In this document: positions 22,001 through 33,900 of the stretch, in pieces
Position numbering within the stretch: position 1 is the first letter of the stretch
How the letters are laid out: each line of letters starts with the position of its first letter
From: Arachis hypogaea
Lineage: Eukaryota; Streptophyta; Magnoliopsida; Fabales; Fabaceae
Length of the DNA stretch: 64,000 nt
Assembly: GCF_003086295.3 (NCBI RefSeq)
Contig: NC_092048.1
Coordinates: 66,692,841-66,756,840 of the forward strand
Direction: 5' to 3'
Made by a program: the position numbers and the translations under genes
The notes under the pieces: generated by a model
Database searches by the model: none
Told to the model about the DNA's origin: nothing
What the model saw: only the letters and a program-made list of their open reading frames with translations

Positions 22001-23560
22001 TAAAAGACGCTATCCTAAGGAGGACACCTAAAGGTGAACCGTAATCGCCTCATCTTCAGCAGGCTCCTCCGTTTTTTTTCCGCTTTTTCCATTTTTTTAA
22101 ACGTTATGTTGCCCCTCGTTCTTTAAATGACGCTATCCCGAGGAGGACACCTAAAGGCGAGCCATAACGGCCTCATCTTCGGCAGGCTCCTCCGTTTTTT
22201 TCCGGGTTTTTTTTATAACGTTGTGCTGACCCTCGTTCTTTAAATGACGCTATCCTAAGGAGGAAACCTAATGGTGAGCCGTAATCGCCTCATCTTCAGC
22301 AAGCTCCTCCGTTTTTTTTTTCCGGTTTTTTCCTTTTTTTAAAACGTTATGCTGACCCTCGTTCTTTAAATGACGCTATCCCGAGGAGGACACCTAAAGG
22401 CGAGCCGTAATGGCCTCATCATCAGCAGGCTCCTCTAATTTTTTTCCGGTTTTTTTCGTTTTTTTTATGTTCTGCTGACCCTCGTTTTTTAAATGATGCT
22501 ATCCCAAGGAGGACACCTAAAGGCGAGCCGTAATGGCCTCATCTTCGGCAAGCTCCTCCTGTTTTTTTTTACGTTGTTCTGACCCTCGTTCTTTGAATGA
22601 CGCTATCCAGTTTTTTTCCTTTTTTTTTTTACGTTGTTTTGACCCTCGTTTTTTAAATGACGCTATCCCGAGGAGGACACCTAAAGGCGAGCCGTAACGG
22701 CCTCATCTTCGGCACGCTCCCCCATTTTTTTTCCGGGTTTTTTTTTAACGTTGTGCTGACCCTCGTTCTTTAAAAGACGCTATCCTAAGGAGGACACCTA
22801 AAGGTGAACCGTAATCGCCTCATCTTCAGCAGGCTCCTCCATTTTTTTTCCGCTTTTTCCATTTTTTTAAACGTTATGCTGCCCCTCGTTCTTTAAATGA
22901 CGCTATCCCGAGGAGGACACCTAAAGGCGAGCCATAACGGCCTCATCATCGGCAGGCTCCTCCGTTTTTTTCCGGGTTTTTTTTTTTAACGTTGTACTGA
23001 CCCTCGTTCTTTAAATGACGCTATCCTAAGGAGGAAACCTAATGGTGAGCCGTAATCGCCTCATCTTCAGCAAGCTCCTCCGTTTTTTTTTTTCCGGTTT
23101 TTTCCTTTTTTTAAAACGTTATGCTGACCCTCGTTCTTTAAATGACGCTATCCCGAGGAGGACACCTAAAGGCGAGCCGTAATGGCCTCATCTTCGGCAA
23201 CCTCCTCCTGTTTTTTTTTACTTTGTTTCGACCCTCGTTCTTTGAATGACGCTATCCAGTTTTTTTTCTTTTTTTTTACGTTGTTTTGACCCTCGTTCTT
23301 TAAATGACGCTATCCCAAGGAGGACACCTAAAGGTGAGCCGTAACGGCCTCATCTTCGGCAGGCTCCCCCGTTTTTTTTTTCGGGTTTTTTTTTAACGTT
23401 GTGCTGACCCTCGTTCTTTAAAAGACGCTATCCTAAGGAGGACACCTAAAGGTGTACCGTAATCGCCTCATCTTCAGCAGGCTCCTCCGTTTTTTTTCCG
23501 CTTTTTTCCATTTTTTTAAACGTTATGCTGCCCCTCGTTCTTTAAATGACGCTATCCCGA
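16010..23560 (+). repeat. 768-bp higher-order repeat array, about ten copies
   Basis: The unit contains six full monomers plus one short monomer. The marker GAATGACGCT in the short-monomer pair begins at 16451, 17221, 17987, 18752, 19521, 20288, 21058, 21827, 22595 and 23244. Intervals are 770, 766, 765, 769, 767, 770, 769, 768 and 649, the last having lost about one monomer. Monomer order inside the unit is constant: CGTAACGG with CCCCCAT, GTGAACCGTAATCG, GCCATAACGG, ATGGTGAGCCGTAATCG, a CTCTAATTT type, and CAAGCTCCTCCTG. Copies differ by only a few substitutions and T-tract length changes, so the array was homogenised recently. Confidence 0.97.
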
Positions 23561-24499
23561 GGAGGATACCTAAGGGCGAGCCATAATGGCCTCAGCTTCA
23601 GCAGGCTCCTCAATTTTTTTCCGGTTTTTTCCATTTTTTTTACGTTGTGCTGACCGTCGTTCTTTAATGATGCTATCCCGAGGAGGACACTTAAAGGCGA
23701 GCCGTAATGGCTTCATCTTCGGTAGGCTCCTCTGGTTTTTTTTTTTACGTTGTTCTGACCCTCGTTCTTTAAATGACGCTATCCCGAGGAGGACACCTAA
23801 AGGCGAGCCGTAATGGCCTCATCTTCGGCACGCTCCTCCGGTTTTATTTTTTCGGTTTTTTTTCCTTTTTTTTTACGTTGTGCTGACCCTCGTTCTTTAA
23901 ATGACGCTATCTCGAGGAGGACACCTAAAGGCGAGCCGTAATGGCCTCATCTTCGGCAGGGTCCTCTGGTTTTTTTTGGTTTTCTTCCCGTTTTTTTTTC
24001 GGTTTTTTTTTTTACGTTGTGCTGACCTTCGTTCTTTAAATGACGCTATCCTGAGGAGGACACCTATAGGCAAGCCGTAATGGCCTCATCTTCGGCAGGC
24101 TCCTCCGTTTTTTTTTTCGGGTTTTTTTTTTTTAACATTATGCTGACCCTCGTTCTTTAAATGATGCTAACCCGAAGAGGACACCTAAAGGCGAGCCGTA
24201 ACGGCCTCATCTTCGGCAGGCTCCTCCGGTTTTTTTTTTACGTTTTGCTGACCCTCGTTCTTTAAATGACGCTATCCTGAGGAGGACACCTAAAGGCGAG
24301 CTGTAATGGCCTCATCTTCGGCAGGCTCTTCCATTTTTTTTTCCTATTTTTTTTTACGTTGAGCTGACCCTAGTTCTTTAAATGACGCTATCCCGAGGAG
24401 GACACCTAAAGGCGAGCCGTAATTGCCTCATCTTCGGCATGCTCTTCCGGTTTTTTTCTGATTTTTTTTACGTTGTGCTGACCCTCGTTCTTTAAATGA
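23561..24499 (+). repeat. 117-bp satellite, mixed monomers between two HOR domains
   Basis: About eight monomers that fit neither the 768-bp HOR on the left nor the nested pattern on the right. Linkers differ in each. No gene or other element is seen. Confidence 0.93.
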
Positions 24500-27400
24500 C
24501 GCTATCCCGAGGAGGACACCTAAAGGCAAGCCGTAATAGCCTCATCTTCGGCAGGCTCCTCCGTTTTTTTTTCCTGTTTATTTTTTTACGTTGTGCTGAC
24601 CCTCGTACTTTAAATGACGCTATCCTGAGGAGGACACCTAAAGCGAGCCGTAATGGCCTCATCTTCGGTAGGCTCCTCCGTTTTGTTTTTCCATTTTTTT
24701 TACGTTGTGCTGACATTCGTTCTTTAAATGATGCTATCCTGAGGAGGACACCTAAAGGCTAGCCGTAATAGCCTCATCTTCGGTAGGCTCCTCAGTTTTT
24801 TTTTTCCTATTTTTTTTTACGTTGTGCTGACCCTCGTTCTTTAAATGACGCTATCCCGAGGAGGACACCTAAAGGCGAGCCGTAATGGCCTCATCTTCGG
24901 CAGGCTCCTCCGTTTTGTTTTTCCATTTTTTTTTACGTTGTGCTGACATTCGTTCTTTAAATGATGCTATCCTGAGGAGGACACCTAAAGGCGAGCCGTA
25001 ATGGCCTCATCTTCGGCAGGCTCCTCCGTTTCTTTTTCCTGTTTATTTTTTTACGTTGTGCTGACCCTCGTTCTTTAAATGACGCTATCCCGAGGAGGAC
25101 ACCTAAAGGCGAGCCGTAATGGCCTTATCTTCGGCAAGCTCCACCGGTAATTTTTCCGCTTTTTTTTATTTTTTACATTGTGCTGACCCTTGTTCTTTGA
25201 ATGACGCTATCCCGAGGAGGACACCTAAAGGCGAGCCGTAATGGCCTCATCTTCGGCAGGCTCCTCCGTTTTTTTTTCCTGTTTATTTTTTACGTTGTGC
25301 TGACCCTCGTACTTTAAATGACGCTATCCTGAGGAGGACACCTAAAGGCGAGTCGTAATGGCCTCATCTTCGGTAGGCTCCTCAGTTTTTTTTTCCTATT
25401 TTTTTTTTACGTTTTGCTGACCCTCGTTCTTTAAATGACGCTATCCCGAGGAGGACACCTAAAGGCGAGCCGTAATGGCCTCATCTTCGGCAGGCTCTTC
25501 CGGTTTTTTTTTTGGTTTTTTTTACGTTGTGCTGACCCTCGTTCTTTAAATGACGCTATCCCGAGGAGGACACCTAAAGGCGAGCCGTAATGGCCTCATC
25601 TTCGGCAGGCTCCTCCGTTTTGTTTTTCCATTTTTTTTTACGTTGTGCTGACATTCGTTCTTCAAATGATGCTATCCTGAGGAGGACACCTAAAGGCGAG
25701 CCGTAATGGCCTCATCTTCGGCAGGCTCCTCCGTTTTTTTTTCCTGTTTATTTTTTTACGTTGTGCTGACCCTCGTACTTTAAATGACGCTATCCTGAGG
25801 AGGACACCTAAAGGCGAGCCGTAATGGCCTCATCTTCGGTAGGCTCCTCAGTTTTTTTTCCTATTTTTTTTTTTACGTTGTGCTGACCCTCGTTCTTTAA
25901 ATGACGCTATCCCGAGGAGAACACCTAAAGGCGAGCCCTAATGGCCTCATCTTCGGCAAGCTTCTCCGGTTTTTTTTCCGCTTTTTTTTATTTTTTACAT
26001 TGTGCTGACCCTCGTTCTTTGAATGACGCTATCCCGAGGAGGACACCTAAAGGCTAGCCGTAATGGCCTCATCTTCGGCAGGCTCCTCCGTTTTGTTTTT
26101 CCATTTTTTTTACGTTGTGCTGACATTCGTTCTTTAAATGATGCTATCCTGAGGAGGACACCTAAAGGCTAGCCGTAATAGCCTCATCTTCGGCAGGCTC
26201 CTCCGTTTTTTTTTCCTGTTTATTTTTTTACGTTGTGCTGACCCTCGTACTTTAAATGACGCTATCCTGAGGAGGACACCTAAAGGCGAGCCATAATGGC
26301 CTCATCTTCGGTAGGCTCCTCAGTTTTTTTTTCCTATTTTTTTTTACGTTGTGCTGACCCTCGTTCTTTAAATGACGCTATCCCGAGGAGGACACCTAAA
26401 GGCAAGCCGTAATGGCCTCATCTTCGGTAGGCTCCTCCGTTTTGTTTTTCCATTTTTTTTACGTTGTGCTAACATTCGTTCTTTAAATGATGCTATCCTG
26501 AGGAGGACACCTAAAGGCTAGCCGTAATAGCCTCATCTTCGGCAGGCTCCTCCGTTTTGTTTTCCTGTTTATTTTTTTACGTTGTGCTGACCCTCGTACT
26601 TTAAATGACGCTATCCTGAGGAGGACACCTAAAGGCGAGCCATAATGGCCTCATCTTCGGTAGGCTCCTCAGTTTTTTTTTTCCAATTTTTTTTTACGTT
26701 GTGCTGACCCTCGTTCTTTAAATGACGCTATCCCGAGGAGGACACCTAAAGGCGAGCCATAATGGCCTCATCTTCGGCAGGCTCCTCCGTTTTGTTTTTC
26801 CATTTTTTTTTACGTTGTGCTGACATTCGTTCTTTAAATGATGCTATCCTGAGGAGGACACCTAAAGGCGAGCCGTAATGGCCTCATCTTCGGCAGGCTC
26901 CTCCGTTTTTTTTTCCTGTTTATTTTTTTACGTTGTGCTGACCCTCGTACTTTAAATGACGCTATCCTGAGGAGGACACCTAAAGGCGAGCCGTAATGGC
27001 CTCATCTTCGGTAGGCTCCTCAGTTTTTTTTTCCTATTTTATTTTTACGTTGTGCTGACCCTCGTTCTTTAAATGACGCTATCCGAGGAGAACACCTAAA
27101 GGCGAGCCCTAATGGCCTCATCTTCGGCAAGCTTCTCCGGTTTTTTTTCCGCTTTTTTTTATTTTTTACATTGTGCTGACCCTCGTTCTTTGAATGACGC
27201 TATCCCGAGGAGGACACCTAAAGGCTAGCCGTAATGGCCTCATCTTCGGCAGGCTCCTCCGTTTTGTTTTTCCATTTTTTTACGTTGTGCTGACATTCGT
27301 TCTTTAAATGATGCAATCCTGAGGAGGACACCTAAAGGCTAGCCGTAATAGCCTCATCTTCGGCAGGCTCCTCCGTTTTTTTTTCCTGTTTATTTTTTTA

Positions 27401-29100
27401 CGTTGTGCTGACCCTCGTACTTTAAATGACGCTATCCTGAGGAGGACACCTAAAGGCGAGCCATAATGGCCTCATCTTTGGTAGGCTCCTCAGTTTTTTT
27501 TTTCCTATTTTTTTTTACGTTGTGCTGACCCTCGTTCTTTAAATGACGCTATCCCGAGGAGGACACCTAAAGGCAAGCCGTAATGGCCTCATCTTCGGTA
27601 GGCTCCTCCGTTTTGTTTTTCCATTTTTTTTACGTTGTGCTGACATTCGTTCTTTAAATGATGCTATCCTGAGGAGGACACCTAAAGGCTAGCCGTAATA
27701 GCCTCATCTTCGGCAGGCTCCTCCGTTTTTTTTTCCTGTTTATTTTTTTACGTTGTGCTGACCCTCGTACTTTAAATGACGCTATCCTGAGGAGGACACC
27801 TAAAGGCGAGCCATAATGGCCTCATCTTCGGTAGGCTCCTCAGTTTTTTTTTTCCTATTTTTTTTACGTTGTGCTGACCCTCGTTCTTTAAATGACGCTA
27901 TCCCGAGGAGGACACCTAAAGGCGAGCCGTAATGGCCTCATCTTCGGCAGGCTCCTCCGTTTTGTTTTTCCATTTTTTTTTACGTTGTGCTGACATTCGT
28001 TCTTTAAATGATGCTATCCTGAGGAGGACACCTAAAGGCGAGCCGTAATGGCCTCATCTTCGGCAGGCTCCTCCGTTTCTTTTTACTGTTTATTTTTTTA
28101 CGTTGTGCTGACCCTCGTTCTTTAAATGACGCTATCCGAGGAAGACACCTAAAGGCGAGCCGTAATGGCCTTATCTTCGGCAAGCTCCTCCGGTAATTTT
28201 TCCGCTTTTTTTTATTTTTTACATTGTGCTGACCCTTGTTCTTTGAATGACGCTATCCCGAGGAGGACACCTAAAGGCGAGCCGTAATGGCCTCATCTTC
28301 GGCAGGCTCCTTCGTTTTTTTTTCCTGTTTATTTTTTTACGTTGTGCTGACCCTCGTACTTTAAATGACGCTATCCTGAGGAGGACACCTAAAGGCGAGC
28401 CGTAATGGCCTCATCTTCGGTAGGCTCCTCAGTTTTTTTTTCCTATTTTTTTTTTACGTTTTGCTGACCCTCGTTCTTTAAATGACGCTATCCCGAGGAG
28501 GACACCTAAAGGCGAGCCGTAATGGCCTCATCTTCGGCAGGCTCTTCCGGTTTTTTTTTCGGTTTTTTTTACGTTGTGCTGACCCTCGTTCTTTAAATGA
28601 CGCTATCCCGAGGAGGACACCTAAAGGCGAGCCGTAATGGCCTCATCTTCGGCAGGCTCCTCCGTTTTGTTTTTCCATTTTTTTTTACGTTGTGCTGACA
28701 TTCGTTCTTTAAATGATGCTATCATGAGGAGGACACCTAAAGGCGAGCCGTAATGGCCTCATCTTCGGCAGGCTCCTCCGTTTTTTTTTCCTGTTTATTT
28801 TTTTACGTTGTGCTGACCCTCGTACTTTAAATGACGCTATCCTGAGGAGGACACCTAAAGGCGAGCCGTAACGGCCTCATCTTCGGTAGGCTCCTCAGTT
28901 TTTTTTTCCTATTTTTTTTTTACGTTGTGCTGACCCTCGTTCTTTAAATGACGCTATCCCGAGGAGAACACCTAAAGGCGAGCCCTAATGGCCTCATCTT
29001 CGGCAAGCTTCTCCGGTTTTTTTCCGCTTTTTTTTATTTTTTACATTGTGCTGACCCTCGTTCTTTGAATGACGCTATCCGAGGAGGACACCTAAAGGCT
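24500..29100 (+). repeat. Nested higher-order repeat domain (350/470/705 bp, 1170 bp, 3047 bp)
   Basis: A diagnostic monomer with GACATTCG (linker TTTTGTTTTTCC) begins at 24712, 24945, 25650, 26122, 26472 (as AACATTCG), 26822, 27292, 27642, 27992 and 28697. Spacings after the first are 705, 472, 350, 350, 470, 350, 350 and 705. Thus 25650-26822 and 26822-27992 are 1170-bp tandem copies, and 24945 to about 25990 repeats at 27992 to about 29030, an offset of 3047 bp. The partner monomer with CTCGTACTTTAAATG and a TCCTGTTTATTTT linker travels with it. No gene is seen. Confidence 0.95.
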
Positions 29101-31983
29101 AGCCGTAATGGCCTCATCTTCGGCAGGCTCTTCCAGTTTTTTTTCAGTTTTTTTTTACGTTGTGCTGACCCTCGTTCTTTAAATGACGCTATCCCGAGGA
29201 GGACACCTAAAGGCGAGCCGTAATGGCCTCATCTTCGGCAGGCACCTCTGGTTTTTTTTCTGTTTTTTTTCGGTTTTTTATACTTTGTGCTGATCCTCGT
29301 TCTTTAAATGACGCTATCCCGAGGAGGACACCTAAAGGCGAGCCGTAATCGCCTCATCTTCAGCTGGCTACTCCGTTTTTTTTTCGGGTTTTTTTTTAAC
29401 GTTGTTCTGACCCTCGTTCTTTAAATGACGCTATCCCGAGGTGGACACCTAAAGGCGAGCCCTAATGGCCTCATCTTTGGCAGGTTCCTCCGGTTTTTCT
29501 TTTACGTTGTTTTGACCCTCGTTCTTTAAATGACGTTATCCCGAGGAGGACACCAAAGGCAAGCCGTAAGGGCCTCATCTTCGGCAGGCTCCTCCGGTTT
29601 TTTTTTTCGGTTTTTTTCGTTTTTTTTTACGTTATTCTGACCCTCGTTCTTTAAATGACGCTATCCCGAGGAGGACACCTAAAGGCGAGCCGTAATGGCC
29701 TCATCTTCAGCGGGCATCACCATTATTTTTCCGGTTTTTTCCGTTTTTTTTTACGTTGTGCTGACCATTGTTCTTTAAATGACGCTTTCCCGAGGGGGAT
29801 ACTTGAAGGCGAGCCATAATGGCCTCATCTTCAGCAGGCTCCTCTAATTTTTTTCCAGTTTTTTCTGTTTTTTTTACGTTGTGCTGACCCTCGTTCTTTG
29901 AATGACGCTATCTGGTTTTTTTTCTTTTTTTTTTTTACGTTGTTCTGACCCTCGTTCTTTAAATGATGCTATCCTGATGAGGACACCTAAAGGCGAGCCG
30001 TAACGGCCTCATCTTCGGTAGGCTCTACTGTTTTTTTTCCGGGTTTCTTTTTTAACGTTGTGCTGACCCTCGTTCTTTAAATGACGCTATCCTAAGGAGG
30101 AAACCTAAAGGCGAGCCGTAATCGCCTCATATTCAGCAGGCTCCTCCGTTTTTTTTTTCCGATTTTTTCCTTTTTTTTAAACGTTATGCTGACCCTCGTT
30201 CTTTAAATGACACTATCCCGAGGAGGATACCTAAAGGAGAGCCGTAATGGCCTCACCTTCAGCAGGCTCCTCTATTTTTCTTCCGGTTTTTTCCATTTTT
30301 TTTACGTTGTGCTGACCCTCGTTCTTTAAATGATGCTATCCTGAGGAGGACACTTAAAGGCGATGCGTAATGGCCTCATCTTCAGTAGGCTGCTCCGGTT
30401 TTATTTTTCGGTTTTTTTTCTTTTTTTTTTACGTTGTGCTGACCTTCGTTCTTTAAATGACGCTATCCCGAGGAGGACACCTAAAGGCGAGCCGTAATGG
30501 CCAAATCTTCGGCAGGCTCCTCCGATTTTTTTCGGTTTTTTTCCCTTTTTTCCGTGTTTTTTTTTTACGTTGTTCTGACCCTCGTTCTTTAAATGACACT
30601 ATCCCGAGGAGGACACCTAAAGGCGAGCCGTAATGGCCTCATCTTCGGCAGGCTCCTCCGTTTTTTTTTCTGGGATTTTTTTATCATTGTGCTGACCCTC
30701 GTTCTTTAAATGACGCTATCCTGAGGAGGACACCTAAAGGCGAGCCGTAATCGCCTCATCTTCAGCGGGCTCCACTGTTTTTTTTTCCGATTTTTTCCTT
30801 TTTTTTTTACGATGTGCTGACCCTTGTTCTTTAAATGACACTATGCCGAGGGGGATACCTAAAGCCGAGCCGTAATGGCCTCATCTTTAGCAGGCTCCTC
30901 TATTTTTTTCTCGATTTTTTCCTTTTTTATTAAGTTGTGCTGACCCTCGTTCTTTAAATGATGCTATCCCGAGGAGGACACCTAAAGGCGAGCCGTAACG
31001 GCCTCATCTTTGGCAGGCTCCTCCGTTTTTTTTTTCGGGTTTTTTTTTTAACGTTGTGCTGACCCTCTTTCTTTAAATGACGCTATCCTAAGGAGGACAC
31101 CTAAAGGCGAGCCGTAATCGCCTCATCTTCAGCAGGCTCCTCTGTTTTTTTTTCCGGTTTTTTTCCTTTTTTTTATACGTTATGCTGACCCTCGTTCTTT
31201 AAATGATACTATCCCGAGGAGGACACCTAAAGGCGAGCCGTAATGACCTCATCTTTGGCAGGCTCCTCCGGTTTTTTTTTTTACGTTGTGCTGTCCCTCG
31301 TTCTTTCAATGATGCTATCCCGAGGAGGACACCTAAAGTCGAGCCGTAATGGCCTCATCTTCGGCAGGCTCCTCCGGTTTTATATTTTCGATTTTTTTTA
31401 GGTTGTGCTGACCCTCGTTCTTTAAATGACGCTATCCCGAGGAGGAGACCTAAAGGCAAGCCGTAATGGCCTCATCTTTGGCAGGCTCCTCCGGTTTTTT
31501 TTTTACGTTGTGCTGACCCTCGTTCTTTCAATGATGCTATCCCGAGGAGGACACCTAAAGTCGAGCCGTAATGGCCTCATCTTCGGCAGGCTCCTCCGGT
31601 TTTATATTTTCAATTTTTTTTTACGTTGTGTTGACCCTCGTTCTTTAAATCACGCTGTGCCGAGGAGGACACCTAAAGGCGAGCCGTAATGGCCTCATCT
31701 TCGCAGCTCCTCCGGTTTTTTTTACGTTGTGCTGACCCTCGTTCTTTAAATGACGCTATCTCGATGAGGACACCTAAATGCGAGCCGTAATGGCCTCATC
31801 TTCGCAGGCTCCTCCGGTTTTATTTTTTCGTTTTTTTTCTTTTTTTTTGTTTAACGTTGTGCTGATCCTCGTTCTTTACATGACGCTCTCCCGAGGAGGA
31901 CACCTAAAGGCGAGCCGTAATGGCCTCATCTTCAGCAGGCTCCTCTATTTTTTTTTTCCGGTCTTTTCCGTTTTATTTTTTAC
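29101..31983 (+). repeat. 117-bp satellite, heterogeneous domain with a dimer duplication
   Basis: About 24 monomers of mixed type, including another short monomer near 29912 that jumps from GACGCTATC to the linker. A two-monomer unit with TTCTTTCAATGATGCT begins at 31301 and 31523 (222 bp apart) and brings the TTTTATATTTTC linker with it twice. No gene is seen. Confidence 0.93.
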
Positions 31984-33900
31984 GTTGTGCTGAGCCTCGT
32001 TCTTTAAATGATGCTATCCCGAGGAGGACACCTAAAGGCGAGCCGTAGTGGCCTTATCTTCGGCAGGCTCCTCCCGGTTTTTTTTGTTTTACATTGTGCT
32101 GACCCTCGTTCTTTAAATGACGCTATCCCGAGGAGGACACCTAAAGGCGAGCCGTAATGCCCTCATCTTCGGCAGGCTCCTCCGGTTTTTTTTCAGTTTT
32201 TTTTTTACGTTGTGCTTGCCCTCGTTCTTTAAATGACGTTATCCCTTGAAGGACACCTAAAGGCGAGCCGTAATGGCCTCATCTTCGGTAGGTTCCTCCG
32301 GTTTTTTTTTTCGGTTTTTTTTGTTTTTATTTTTACGTTGTGCTGACCCTTGTTCTTTAAATGACGCTACCCCAAGGAGGACACCTAATGGCGAGCCATA
32401 ATGGCCTCATCTTTGGCAAGCTCCTCCGGTTTTTTTCCAGTTTTTTTTTACGTTGTTCTGACCCTCGTTCTTTGAATGACGCTAACTCGAGGAGGACACC
32501 TAAAGGCGAGCCGTAATTGCCTCATCTTGGCTGGCTCCTCCGGTTTTTTTGGTTTTTTTTTTCGGTTTTTTCTTTTACGTTGTTCTGACCCTCGTTCTTT
32601 AAATGACGCTATCCCGAGGAGGACACCTAAAGGCGAGCCGTAATCGCTTCATCTTCAGCGGGCTCCTCCGTTTTTTTTTCCGGTTTTTCCATTTTTTTTA
32701 CTACGTTGTGCTGACCCTCGTTCATTAAATGACGCTATCCCGAGGAGGACACCTAAGGGCGAGCCGTAATGGCCTCATTTTCGGCAGGCTGCTCCGTTTC
32801 TTTTTTTTTTTTACGTTGTGCTGACCCTCGTTCTTTACATGACGCTATCCCGACGGGGATACCTAAAGGAGAGCCGTAATGGCCTCATCTTCAGCAGGCT
32901 CCTCTATTTTTTTTTCTGGTTTTTTCCCTTTTTTTTTTTTACGTTGTGCTGAGCCTCGTTCTTTAAATGATGCTATCCCGAGGAGGACACCTAAAGGCGA
33001 GCCGTAGTGGCCTTATCTTCGGCAGGCTCCTCCGGTTTTTTTTTGTTTTACATTGTGCTGACCCTCGTTCTTTAAATGACGCTATCCCGAGGAGGACACC
33101 TAAAGGCGAGCCGTAATGCCCTCATCTTCGGCAGGCTCCTCCGGTTTTTTTTCAGTTTTTTTTTACGTTGTGCTTGCCCTCGTTCTTTAAATGACGTTAT
33201 CCCTTGAAGGACACCTAAAGGCGAGCCGTAATGGCCTCATCTTCGGTAGGTCCTCCGGTTTTTTTTTTCGGTTTTTTTTGTTTTTATTTTTACGTTGTGC
33301 TGACCCTTGTTCTTTAAATGACGCTACCCCAAGGAGGACACCTAATGGCGAGCCATAATGGCCTCATCTTTGGCAAGCTCCTCCGGTTTTTTTCCAGTTT
33401 TTTTTTACGTTGTTCTGACCCTCGTTCTTTGAATGACGCTAACTCGAGGAGGACACCTAAAGGCGAGCCGTAATTGCCTCATCTTTGGCTGGCTCCTCCG
33501 GTTTTTTTTGGTTTTTTTTTTCGGTTTTTTCTTTTACGTTGTTCTGACCCTCGTTCTTTAAATGACGCTATCCCGAGGAGGACACCTAAAGGCGAGCCGT
33601 AATCGCTTCATCTTCAGCGGGCTCCTCCGTTTTTTTTCCGGTTTTTTCCATTTTTTTACTACGTTGTGCTGACCCTCGTTCATTAAATGACGCTATCCCG
33701 AGGAGGACACCTAAGGCGAGCCGTAATGGCCTCATTTTCGGCAGGCTGCTCCGTTTCTTTTTTTTTTTTTTACGTTGTGCTGACCCTCGTTCTTTACATG
33801 ACGCTATCCCGACGGGGATACCTAAAGGAGAGCCGTAATGGCCTCATCTTCAGCAGGCTCCTCTATTTTTTTTTCTGGTTTTTTCCCTTTTTTTTTTACG
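31984..33900 (+). repeat. 958-bp tandem duplication of eight to nine monomers
   Basis: The copies run about 31984-32942 and 32942-33900 in the same order. Shared rare markers are GAGCCGTAGTGGCC (near 32041 and 33000), CCCTTGAAGGAC (near 32234 and 33192), CATCTTTGGCAAGC and a TGGCTGGCTCC monomer. Differences are mostly one or two bases in T tracts. A partial third copy is recognisable at about 34190-34735. Confidence 0.93.
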
